64,000 bases of DNA from Agelaius tricolor. Its lineage: Eukaryota > Chordata > Aves > Passeriformes > Icteridae. Where the stretch lies: positions 54,069,381 through 54,133,380 of the forward strand of contig JALJCS010000001.1 of assembly GCA_023055355.1 (NCBI GenBank), read 5' to 3'. Made by a program: the position numbers and the translations under genes. Below the pieces are notes generated by a model. The model saw only the letters and a program-made list of their open reading frames with translations. It was not told where the DNA came from and searched no databases. Of the stretch, positions 13,601-25,300 are shown piece after piece. Positions within the stretch are counted from its first letter, which is position 1; every line of letters starts with the position of its first letter.

Positions 13601-16600
13601 TTAAGCAGATCTTCTGCTTTCCCACCAAGACAGTTACTCTTTCAATGAAGGATATCATTGAAAGTGTATTGCTTACACTCAATTTTCTCTTGAAATTCTT
13701 TGTTGCTTGTTTTGAGACTTAAATAGCCACAAGCCCCAACCCTTTGACAGTCACAATTCTTATAATTTGATCATGTACCATGTCTTCCCAGACAGAGAAT
13801 AGTTTCTGGTGACAGAATTGACAGATTTCTATTAAAGCAGAAGACTAGATAAACCAATAAAGATACAGGATAGTGGAATAACAGACTTTTAAACTACAAC
13901 TACTTTCTTCTCTTTCTATCAGCTATCAAGAAGCATGCAAGTTATCTTCTGAGATCAAAGCAGTGTTGAATCCTACAGATTGTCCTCTGCTATTTCTCAT
14001 TTCCCAATTACACAGCATGCCTTCAGCTTTTCTTTCTTCCTGTGACCTCTAACAGAACCTGTCCTGCTGTCTTCTACTGCTCCTTGCTGATTGCAACTGA
14101 CTTGATTTTCCTTTTGCCTTTCCCAATATGCTTGTGCCATCCTTTTATACTGACCTTTAGGAACTCTCTCCACTTCTGGCACTAGTATCTTTTTGACTAC
14201 AATCAAATGCAGTCAAAATGGCCTCTTATTACACTTCCCAACTTTTCTCTGTATGAGGACAGCTTGATGATTTGCATTAAATATAGTATTTTTGAATAAC
14301 AGAAGTTCCTTTTGCTATTTGGACAATTTTTTTTTTCAGTTCTTTTCACTTTCTGTTTATCTATGAACACAGCAAATTCTCAAGAAATAACTGCTTTCCT
14401 GCACACAGGGGGTGGAAATAGCAGCATCACAGCTCTGTTAGTTCCCCATTCTTCACCTGAAGAAGGCTGATAGCCTAGGTAGAAATATTTTGTGCTCTTA
14501 ATATGACCACCCTATTCCCAGAAAATCATCTGAAAGGACAAAGTACTGTCAAGCTTCTTTAGAAGGTCTTATTTTGAAAACCATTCTTCCTAATCAGCTC
14601 ATCCTATTCTATGCTTTCTAAAGTAAAAAAATGAAGTTTTATACATTTCAAGAGAACTTCAAAATAGCATTCTTAAATCACAATTCCTTTTCTTGGGACA
14701 CAACTGTTTCTCAGTGCATCTGTAATAAATTCTGGTAGGTTGCTTCTCCAAGAGACCAGTAGGGCAGGGTAAGACTCAAGTATCTAAGAATGATTTCAAT
14801 AAAGTAAAAGCTACAGATAGGACAAGTTACATTAAGACATTTTTGCAAAGAAACTATTTGGTAAAGGCATTATTTTTAGGTGAGTTATCTGAAGAACTTC
14901 CTTGTCTAAAATAAATTACTGTTAACTTTAGAAGACACCTCAAGTTGCGAGGCACAGCAAGTTACAAGGCAATCCAGTCTGCATGAAAATTTTGGAAAAT
15001 CTAGTCTTCTTTTCAGCTGCAGGAGCCATTCAGCTTTTCTTGCTGCACAGATACCATTCCACTATGATACACCTTTTACAGGCACATAAAAAATCCCATA
15101 CGGTAACAGTACAAAAATGTTTCTGTCCACTTCCATTGTTGAATCCAGAACCACAATTTTAGGGCAGAATGATTTCTTATAGCTACCTAGCTTGTTCCTC
15201 TATTACACTTGCCATAAGCCCTCATGCTTGGGGACTCCACATTTGCTGCCACTGTAATTCCTCACTTCAATATTCCATTGGCCTTTCTTGGAAGAGTACT
15301 GCCTTTGCTACTGCTGAAGAAAAGACATGGCTTTGATCAGCTCAGCAGCCTCAGCCTGTGAACAAGTATGCAATACCATTTAAAAATAATTCTAATTTTT
15401 AAACACAAGTTCTCAAATTGCTGCACACAGGAACATTTTGACTGTACCCTCTAGGATATTCAATTTGTATTTTTAGTTTTGTATTTTGTCAGAACTCTGA
15501 CAGATGCCAACATAAAATTATTCTTGTGAGCTGCTTATTTGAAATAATTTATTTCCTGACATAGACCAATGCTTCTGTGAACACAGGATAAATAAGCAAT
15601 TCCTTGAACAGGAACCTGTACCTGTGTTTTGCACTAAAGGTGGTACCTTATTCTAAGTAAAGAATTCCTTGAAGGAGATCAATAAAAGTAAACCATAACA
15701 CTGGTTACAAAAAGGTGCTAAATGAATGCTTCATTATATTTTTCCATATTTTTATGCACTTCTGAAATTCAGAAGTGCATAAAATAAATAAATAGCAAAC
15801 GTTTTAATACTTCTATTATAAAAAGCCTAGAATTGCACTTATGGTATTAAACATCAAGGAGGCTGCAAGTATTTCTCTTGTGCTTGCACAGACCTGTTAC
15901 CTGTCTTTTCAATTACACGAGTGAGCATTCCTCTGAAACTGCTTCAAAAAAATGGAACTTCCACTGACTATCATATCAAAGCAAATATAGTAGCATTTAC
16001 TAAGGTTGAGTAGCTTACTAAGCTCACAAACCACTATTTATGAAGCAGTTCTGCAAACTCATCCTGTGTTCTCTTATCTCTTTAGCTTTTCAGCATATTT
16101 GTACCTGTAGAAGTCCCACTTACAGAATTTAGTTAACAATGCTCTTGCTAAGCGAGAATGGTTAAAATCCAGCTCTATACTTTAATTATGCTGGCTTTAC
16201 TAAAAAAAAAGTAACATTTTTACTGTATGTTAACGCAGAGACTTTTCTGACTCTTTTGCAGTATAAATAACATAATTAAATTCAGTTAAAATTCTGAAAA
16301 TATATTGTTTTAAAAACGCACAATTGTAGATCTTGTCAAAAACACTTAAAAAATATTCTTATGTGCCACAGAGAGATTTCTACCAGCTTTGCTGAGAAGT
16401 ATTTACAGTAATAACTATCACTGTAAAAGGCCAGGGTTTTGTTTACTTTCTTGGTGAAGAACTGATCAATCATCTTTCCACAGGAATCACTGCAACGTCA
16501 GCAGACATTACAGCTGCAGAACAATCACTGTGGCAAGGGAGGAGTAACTCCTGCCAGGAGCAGAGCAGCACACTGCCTTCACACAGCACATGCACCCTCG

Positions 16601-16636
16601 GGAGGAAAGGAAGAGACAACAGACCTTCGGTGTTAC
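7683..16636 (-). other. ZDHHC14: ZDHHC14 intron 2 (complete, 8,954 bp)
   Basis: Complete intron between the exon 2 donor (GTAACA) and the exon 3 acceptor (TTCTTAG). It is phase 1. It is AT-rich and has no exon-like ORF. It holds a 35-bp near-perfect palindrome at 15750-15784 and a short repeat of a CCATAAATATG unit near 8961-8995. A weak CR1-like phrase lies near 12320. I see nothing else that can be named. Confidence 0.85.
15750..15784. repeat. near-perfect palindrome, 17-bp arms with 1-nt centre
   Basis: The left arm TTTTATGCACTTCTGAA at 15750-15766 and the right arm TTCAGAAGTGCATAAAA at 15768-15784 are exact reverse complements separated by a single A at 15767. The match stops at 15749/15785. 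No mobile-element ends are recognisable around it. Confidence 0.9.
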
Positions 16637-16797
16637 CTATTTGTCTCTCTAGATCTGCTGCCTCATCTGGTGTTGCGCGGGGGAGGACACCAGGGTCACT
16701 GAAACTAGTGCGCAGCAGGGTCCCCATCACGAAAAAGAAAAGGATCCCACCAATTGCAGGAATAGCAGGGGTAATCTTCTCTGACAAATACGGGCAA
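16637..16797 (-). CDS. ZDHHC14: ZDHHC14 coding exon 2 (second membrane segment and DPG motif)
   Basis: Internal exon of a DHHC-family S-acyltransferase, which attaches palmitate to cysteines of proteins at Golgi or other membranes. The exon is 161 nt: one base finishing a split codon, 53 codons, and one base starting the next codon. On the minus strand the acceptor is a long pyrimidine tract ending in CAG just before 16797, and the donor GTAACA follows 16637. The peptide starts CPYLSEKITPAIPAIGG, runs through a hydrophobic segment (ILFFFVMGTLL), then RTSFSDPGVLPRATPDEAAD and LERQI. SDPG is the conserved DPG motif next to a membrane segment in this family. From memory, LPRATPDEAADLERQI matches ZDHHC14 better than its close relatives ZDHHC9 and ZDHHC18. 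The entering intron is phase 2 and the leaving intron phase 1. The open frame continues past both splice sites, but that extra sequence looks intronic. Confidence 0.95.
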
Positions 16798-19700
16798 CTG
16801 GAAAAAGAAAAAGAGTCAACAATCAGCAACACATAATGCAACTTGCTCTCAAAAACTCTTTACCTCTATAAGTGCATATGAAGGATTCACTTTCTTCTCT
16901 TGATGCATTACTTGCCACGGAATGTTTATTGAAGCTGAAATTTCTGTTTATGTGTTCTGCAATTTTTCATAACATATTCAATGTAACAAAGGCACAAGTA
17001 GCATAATAATGACCTCACTATATGCAATACTCATTTACATAAGAAGATAAAATATTTTTATCTCAGCATAATAAGCTTATATATTTCTTCACCTGCTGCC
17101 CAATTACATAAAAGTAAATTGGGCAGAGAGAGAAAAGGGGAAATAACCAGAAGCCCATAACATGAAGAAATAAGCCATACTGAAATACATAATTAAGTCT
17201 ATAAAATGGATTTATCATCCACCAGAAAGATGGTGCTTAAGTACATGCAACGCATTCCTTTAACAGTCTTGGTGTATATCAATATTTTAACATGTCTACT
17301 GATTTTCCTTCTTAACCCATTTCTGGTAAGTTAGTGAATTTTTTTACTCATTTACAAAGTAAGAAGAATGCAAATGACAGTTCAACACACCTGGGAGCAA
17401 ACAATCCAGGGGCATGTCTATGGCAACATCAACAGCCCATGACCAGGGCAAAAATGGCTCTATGTTTACCAGATTTACAATATACATGCAGGGTTTAAGA
17501 CTGGATTACAGTTTAAGCAAATTTTCCTCTGTGCTTCACATATGATTAAATCAAAATGGACAGAAAGGCTGGAATCCAACCAATACACAAATATAAGTAT
17601 CTCTTTACAGCTCTGCAAAAAGAAGGGATATGAACACTTGGACACTACAGAAGCACTGCAGCACCATCTTAGAAAACACACAGGCTGAAGACTCTCTTCA
17701 TAGCTCTTATATTAAGTAGGTAGAATACAAAGATGGCTTCATGTAATTCTGGATGTCTGCATAAGAAGTCATAAAATGAGCCTAAATACAGAAATCAAAA
17801 ATCAACAAGTTCTAGACCTTAGGGCTTCATCTAAAGTTTCTTCATCAAGTTTAATTAACATTAGATTCCCTATTTCTGCTGACTGCCTGAAATGATGATT
17901 CAGACGTGCAAGCTTTTGCACTGCAAGTCGGTTAACCTCAGTGGAATGTTAACTCTAAGCAAGTGATGACAATGTCAGCTCCACTGTCCATCACTTCTGC
18001 AACAGGATGGGGAGAGAGTGGAGACACTTTTCATACCAGCTGCCATGTACAAAGCATTTATCTCCCTGCATAACCCTATTAAAAATACTTGGCTGCTTCA
18101 CCAAACCTAGAGGGTTTCATGGATGCAGTGAGTCCACATGCATGACATGGTGTACACCATAAAAGTGGAAATCATCTCTCCCTACATTAATGCAATACTA
18201 CAGGTGCAACAAGTCACAAAAGAATAAAAAGATACTTGGTTATTAAAAAAAGATGAGGCCCAAGAGATACTGGGGTTTCACATAACAAATAGACCACTGA
18301 AATGCTAGGAAACATCCTTCAAATGTATGCTTTTAGGAAAATCTTCAAAGGCCCAGACTTATTAAATCAGTGCTAGCTAAAGGAAGCAGCAGCAAGATGT
18401 AAGCCTTGGTAGCTATAAGCCTTGCTCCTCTCATGTCAGGAAAAGCCAGTCAGAACGAACAGCCAAAGAGAAGCTTTCACACTGCATGAATGTCCTACTG
18501 CTCAATTTATTTCTCAATAAATTTCTCAATTTATTTATTTCTTTTTCCACAAAAGACTACTGAAATCAAAACCACTGTAATGTGCTCAGAGAAGAGTACA
18601 AATAGGCTGCAAGAACATGTTTTTAAAAGGATTAGAGGGAATGTGTACATTAATGAACACTAAATATAGCACAGTTCTCTCACGGTTCTATTGCATTATT
18701 CATTACATGTACTCAAGAAATTGCAACTGTGCTGAAGTCTGTTGACCAAACAAGAGCTCTATGTGTGTGAAAGGTAACATGAGACTCTCAGGGCAGCACA
18801 GAACTATTTCGACACTTGCCAACACAAAACCAGCAATGGCATTACATACACAAATTCTCACTGATGCTCACAGGATGGAAACTAAGGGCCATGACTCTAA
18901 CATGTTTCCTTTTAACAGTAATTTCACATGAAACTGGTAGAAAGAAAAAATTGATGTGCTGAAATACTAAGAAAGCCCAACATTGCTGAAAAGCAATATT
19001 TGCAGTACAGTAAAAATGCATGGAAAAATCTGTCTCTGCCTTGCTGAACCAAGTCCACCTGCAGTGAAAAAATCTCCATTCTCAAAGCCCTGTACAATCT
19101 TCACAACAAGCATGAGGTAATCTGCTTGGCCTAAAGTTGCTTTTAAAGTTTAACAACATATATTTTACCACCTTTGACTTGAAATTAATTCAGCAATAAT
19201 GCAGAAAAGACTGAAGATGGCATCTAATAACCAAGTCACGTTCCACCAATTAAAAAATTATTTCAAGCTGAGAAACCAGTTTCTTACAGCAACTTCTTAC
19301 AGAGATTCAGACATTAAGTCTGGGCAGGACCATTTAATACAGTCTGATTTATGTACAGACCATATAATATTACATGAGCTCGCAGAGAGCTCTATGACAT
19401 CTCTCCTTTAAAAACATCCAATTAATTTTTGAAATACTTGTGAGATAAATCTAAAAAAAACCAAACCAAACAAAAACCAGCAGATACCATTAGACCTTTT
19501 TTCTTCATATTTGTTTAAAAAAAGGGGGAAAATCTTACTTCTCCTGAGTTATTAAAAAATCTATTAAATGTGCCTTCAAATTAAAAACATGGATCTTAGC
19601 TCAAAAGTGTGAAAAAATCTGTAGAAATACACTTGCATATTTATATATTTTATATTTGCATGCTTATATAACAAATGTATTTGTACTGCTACATTAAGTC

Positions 19701-21068
19701 AATATTATTTTAAACACTTCTAGTGTTACTACTTTTAGAATTGTTAAATACTGAACACAGAAAAAGATTATCCCTCATGTTTGCTCAGATTCCTTAATTA
19801 ATTTAATTGAGGATGCATCCCTTCAGGCAACAGCTTTCCTTGGATATTACAAGAAGTATCTTTTTTGGAGGGTATTTTCAGTGATTTTTTAAAGCAAACA
19901 CTAGTGAGTATTTCCTGACAGCAAATTTGAGAATTTTCCCTGCAGAGGGAATCCCTGTGCAGAGACCTGCCCACTGCCAGTAACACTTTGATAAACAGCA
20001 GAGAGCTCCAGGACAGATGTCTGTCCTACTGCAGAGCAAGCAGTGACAAACCTTTTCCAAGTGGCACTTGGTGATGACTAGATGTGAACTGACATCGTCA
20101 GTGTACATCTTACACAGGGTAAAACAGTTGTTTTAAATCAGCATCTGTAAGGACAGCAAGTACTGACTAGGCCTATCCCAGAAAAGACATTTTTAGAAAT
20201 TATTACTAGACCACTGACCCCATTAGAAACTGCTACTCTGAAAACAGCTTTTTCAGACAAGAATGTTTGGATCCACATACAGCAAACTGTAACATAACTT
20301 GAAGTTTTGAATTAATTGAGAACTTTGATACTTTTAGCCTTGCTTTTTGCTTGGCTTCTCAGCTGCTTTTTTGAAGCATCATGTGAAAGTCTGCATGAGT
20401 GTAGGAGGGAAATAAAATCTGGTGGAAGACTAGTCTGTCACAGCTCGATAAAAATAAAAACACCCTGGCACAGAAGAGATAATTATCAAGCATCACCCCT
20501 GTGAACAAAGGATGCAGGGGAAGTACAAAAGCAACTCTTACCACCCAGCAGCCCTCCTAACTGTATGACCATACTCCCTGTGGCTAATGAGACCAGCAGA
20601 AAAATACTTCTGGAAACTGTGCTGAGGATCACAGTCAGAGTCCTACAACTTTCAAGCATTGTCATTAGAAAAGGGGAGGAAAGAAAAGAAGTCTCCTGAA
20701 GGCCTTTCCTGGAAAGATGTTGACTTTCCTGAAAGGTTCACTGACAGCTATTCACTGATGGGGAGACTCAGTAAATGACAAATCTATGCAGTACGGGTAT
20801 CTGGAAAGGGGTTGAGCTTGCATTTAAAAAAGAAACCAAACAAACCAGGGTTTTATACATTGAAGACTTAAATTAATATTTGTTCAGTTGGCATGTGGAA
20901 AACAATAAAAATACAAATTTAATGCAAAGATTAAATAGCTATTGCACTTAATTACACTAATTAAAAAAGCCCTACAAGCTTGGCTTGCAAGACTGCTAAG
21001 AGGATACTTTATGTCAAGCTGTTCATCAATATAAAACTCTTTGTAGCAGATATAAAATTTATGTACTC

Positions 21069-21161
21069 TAGGAAAAAATATAAATATAGTTGAGATATGT
21101 AAGATAAAGAAAGAAAATTATTGTTGCTTTTCCTACATCATCAACTTTGTTTCTGTTTCTG
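21069..21161 (+). repeat. 93-bp direct repeat, copy 1
   Basis: This segment, starting TAGGAAAAAATATAAATATA, recurs at 21606-21698, 537 bp away, with two substitutions by direct comparison (AAGATAAAG against AACATAAAG, and TGTTTCTG against TGCTTCTG). Similarity stops abruptly at both ends. It is not a known transposon end that I recognise. Confidence 0.93.
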
Positions 21162-21605
21162 TACATACTGCCCGTTTAATACATCAGTGGCTACTGGCAT
21201 GCAGGTGATGTCCAACAGAAGAGAGAAGGCTGGCACTGGGCACCCTGGGTTCAGCTCCACATGTTACAAGTTAACATCTGAATGAGACTGGACTGCTTTC
21301 TTTAAACTAGCCCAAGGGGTTTGTTGTTTCTCCTTCCACTCTCATTTATGGCTCTTCTCAGCTTACCCTTCCTTTCAGCTCCACTGCATCATTGCTCCAA
21401 GGCACTGTCCCAAACTTCTGCCCTTATGCCAACACAAATCTTTGCCAGGCTCTTTTGTGAGCAAAGTTAGTTTACTAAAATGTGTGAAAATGACACCATT
21501 TTGTTGGTTTCTCTTTCTGTCTCTCTAACAAACCAAACATGCAAAAGGATATTAGCACAAAGCAAGGGAAAAAGAAGCACACACAAAACTACAGGAAAAC
21601 AAAAG

Positions 21606-21698
21606 TAGGAAAAAATATAAATATAGTTGAGATATGTAACATAAAGAAAGAAAATTATTGTTGCTTTTCCTACATCATCAACTTTGTTTCTGCTTCTG
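21606..21698 (+). repeat. 93-bp direct repeat, copy 2
   Basis: Second copy of the segment at 21069-21161, in the same orientation, with 444 bp of unrelated sequence between them. About 98% identity over 93 bp in otherwise unique intron DNA points to a fairly recent duplication. Confidence 0.93.
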
Positions 21699-22238
21699 GG
21701 AAATTTGGACAGTGGGGGGGAGAAGACCTCAGTTTCAGCAGCTGTCAGTAAGGTTTTCATTCAGACCACAGCTTCCTGTGAAACCATGTTCTAACCTTGA
21801 TATCTTCCAATTTAGAGATGGCAACAGAATACCCATATATAGACAGATTAAAGGCAAAGCAAGACTCTGGGCTAGAACAAAAATAGTTTCTAACTTATTT
21901 TTCTAATGATAAATTGCCAGTGCAGCCAAGGACATGCACGAAGAGCAACACAGGCAGAGGAAGACGTAAAGATGGGCAAAACCTTGGAAGCTGCTATCTG
22001 ATAATTTATAAAGATAAACAGGACAAAGAGAATGATCAGAGTGAAATACTTTCACTGTTGTGGGGTTTGGAGGCTTCCTTCTTTTAACTTGTTTTTTTCA
22101 GAAGCATGCTGCTGGCACACAAAAAATGTGGTATAACTTGAGTACGGATTAGTCCAAGTAATGTAAATTCCTAACAAGATTAGCTAAGGAAGTTTTGCAT
22201 TATTTTCCTACATCTACTTCATTCTTTTGTACAGCTTT

Positions 22239-22309
22239 TGAAATCCCTATTGAATTGTTTTAGGGATATTAAGCAACACACAGACTAATTTCAATAGGAT
22301 TTGAAATTT
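22239..22309. repeat. imperfect inverted repeat
   Basis: TTGAAATCCCTATTGAATT on the left and AATTTCAATAGGATTTGAAA on the right are imperfect reverse complements, with one single-base gap and a few mismatches, separated by about 30 bp. It could fold into a stem-loop. No function is visible. Confidence 0.4.
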
Positions 22310-25300
22310 ACTTTTAAAAAATTAATTTATTTCATTATTATTTGTTTTGAGAATTCTTTTTAAATCATACACTCCCTCATTTTACAGTGGTAAAGCAGTT
22401 TCAAAAACTTACTTGATAAAATACAAGACAAAAATCACTCTTCTGACAATTTGCTTCATTTTAAATTCAGAAAATCTGGAGTGTTGCAAGCATGTGAAGA
22501 CTACGGAAAACAGAATAGTTGTCAAACAAAAGGCAGAATGACAACAGGAACAGGAGCAATAGCAGCAATTGCAAGAATACTACCTCCTCATCATCTTAAT
22601 AATCTCAGATACGTCTTAATCAGAAAGACATTTATTGAATGGATTCAGATGAGAACCATTGTTAGTTTATTATCTATTTTACAGTATTAGATGCATCTTA
22701 TTTTTTCAATACTTGCTATATTTCTTGGGGCTGACTCCTTTTAAAATTACTTCTAATTGAAAATAATTTTTAAGTGGAAACACATATAAACTAGTAGTGA
22801 CTCTAGCGTGTAATGAAGTATCCTAGCCCTCTACCAGCACATAGAAATGACTACTTAACACAAAGAGGATTAATATGATGAAATCCCACAGATTACTGAA
22901 CCAGCATGATCCTTAAACCTAACAAGGTAAGTGCTTTATAGGTCCTCTCCAACCTATGACAAAATAAAATTAGCTTAACATTGCCCTGAACAGCAAAAGC
23001 TCAACAACTGGTCTTCACAGTTTCATGCAGAAACTGGATGCAGTTTGGTCTTTAAAGCTGCTCAAACCCATGAACAATTACTACGAATGAGAGACTTCAG
23101 AAACCTCTCTCCTCTGGCTCAAACCTGCAAGCATTCAATGGAAATCATTACAGCACTGACTCCATTAAATTGTAATGCATTACCATTGAAATAAGACTTA
23201 CACTGGTTGAATTTGCATGTAGGAGTTCAGATGAAGCAAAGCAAGTACTGTTGATTAGGACATTGTAGAAAATAACCACAAACTCTCTCCTACAAGTAAA
23301 GATCTCAAGGGTTTAATGCAGCAGATATACAACAATCAAAGTAACAGCCTTGCATGACCTCCCAACTTTTATTGCTATGTGAATTAACTCTAACGATCTG
23401 CTGTCAAACTTCAAAGCTGGAATAAATAAAATGCATAATGCAAAATGAACCTGTCTGCAAAACAGACGTGATTACTGAAGCTCCTACAAGGGCAATTATA
23501 TATTACTTTTTTCTAGAGATAAGGAACATCTTTGTTTTACAAAACACTATTTTAAAAACTACGATTCCATCACCTGTTGGCCAGAAATTTCCAAGGTAGT
23601 AAGAAAATGGGGAATATCTACCAAACTGGTGGATACACCAAATGCCTGACTTATGAAAAGTCAATGCAAGTATAACATATCCTTAAAAGACAAACTTAGA
23701 AAAGGCATAGCTTCCAAACATGCAGCAAATTGAAGTCTTGCTTTATTGCTCTTTCTGTTCCCTGACTAATTACTTACTTGAAAAACTAAAAATATGTTTG
23801 CACTTAAATTTTCCAGTTTTGCATACAGTGCAAGGTTTGGTTTTCACAGTGTAAGACCACCAATCAATGAATTCCACTAAATACAGAAACTTGTATTTTC
23901 TTTAAAACAGCCCATATAGAACACCTTCTTTCCTGTCATGCTTCATATTGCTTCCTTACTACTTCTTATTATTTCCTGTTATGTGATTTTATAACTAAAC
24001 CATCAGGTTAATCCCAAGCACTAATGAACTGAAATGAAAACTGGGACAAAACAAGCGGAAATGCCTTACGCCACAACTAAGTCCCTCAAGGAGCATGAGC
24101 TTCGAGATGATTTTTCACAGCATCCTCTGGAAACTGAAGCACACACAAATAAGCTGCTGCCAGTTATTAGACTCTGAGCTTTCAATGAGCCATAGCTTGT
24201 TTTCACCCTCCCCAATCTATAAGGTCTAAAGGCTAGATGTAAAGCCTAGCTCTTGCTAAAGGGCAAAGGCCTGTCAATGCAATCCCCACCTATGGCCACA
24301 TTCCACTGTCACTTAGCCTGTACAGCACAAATGAGCAGGCTAATGCTGACCTAAAACATAAGAATTGTTTTTCATCTGTTCCCTTTTCTGAAAGGAACCA
24401 AAACCACCAAATTGAAAAAAACCAAGACCACCAAACTCAAGAACTCCCAAAAACATTCATCTTCTGTTTGATCAATTTCCTAAACAATTTAATTCACTGT
24501 GCAATTAATGAGTGCCAGAGAACAGGTAGGAACATTCAGAAGGCAGGATGAAGTTCAACTGTGATTTCTAGATCCATTCAGCCGCTTTGTGAAAATCCCA
24601 CCCATAATCATAATCTTAGGAATAGTGGATCCAGTGCCATTGCCATGATTTAACCTGGCAGATGCCTAAACACCACACAGCTGCTCATTTATCCTGGATT
24701 ATTATTTTTTTACTCTTCTTTCTTCTGCAGTTCTCCGTATTACAAGTCTTTTGTATAGAACACACAAACGAACTTTCATCTAAAATACAGGAAAAAATAT
24801 TTACATCTTAACTTCTCAGGGAAAGCCACTATAATAAAAGCCTTTGAATATTCATTGAAAAGCAGACACAGCACTTCCTAGGGATCCTTTACTTATAAAA
24901 ATGGAGAACTGATAATGCTACCCACCCTACATATCAAAAGTATATATCACATTGTTATAAATAGAGCAACTGGGAACATAAAGCGAGGAGGAGGAGGAGG
25001 ATAAAACCAAGACAGCTTAACCTCCTCTTCCCCAAAAGAAGCAGAGCTGAGCAATGCAGCAACTTGATCATAAAAAGACTCAAGAGGCTTGTTTGTAGTA
25101 ACTTCACTGCCACAGGTCTCCACAAGTGCTGGAGGAGTTTTACCTGAAATGGCATCCCTTGCTTTCTCCTGCTGCCTCCTCACAGTCTCATGAGAATCTC
25201 TTGTCCCACACTGAGCACTCATTGGAGAGGCAGACTGGCATACTGCAGGCTACTTCAGACTAAAAAGAAAACCCAACAACTAATTTGCACTCATGATTCC

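Noticed and set aside
22930..22965. CR1-like tail phrase (TAGGTCCTCTCCAACCTATG)
   Set aside because: Only one short phrase matches and nothing upstream supports a CR1 body.
24947..25222. Minus-strand ORF of 91 codons with a proline run
   Set aside because: No recognisable domain. The proline run comes from a GGA simple repeat, and frames of this length are expected by chance here.
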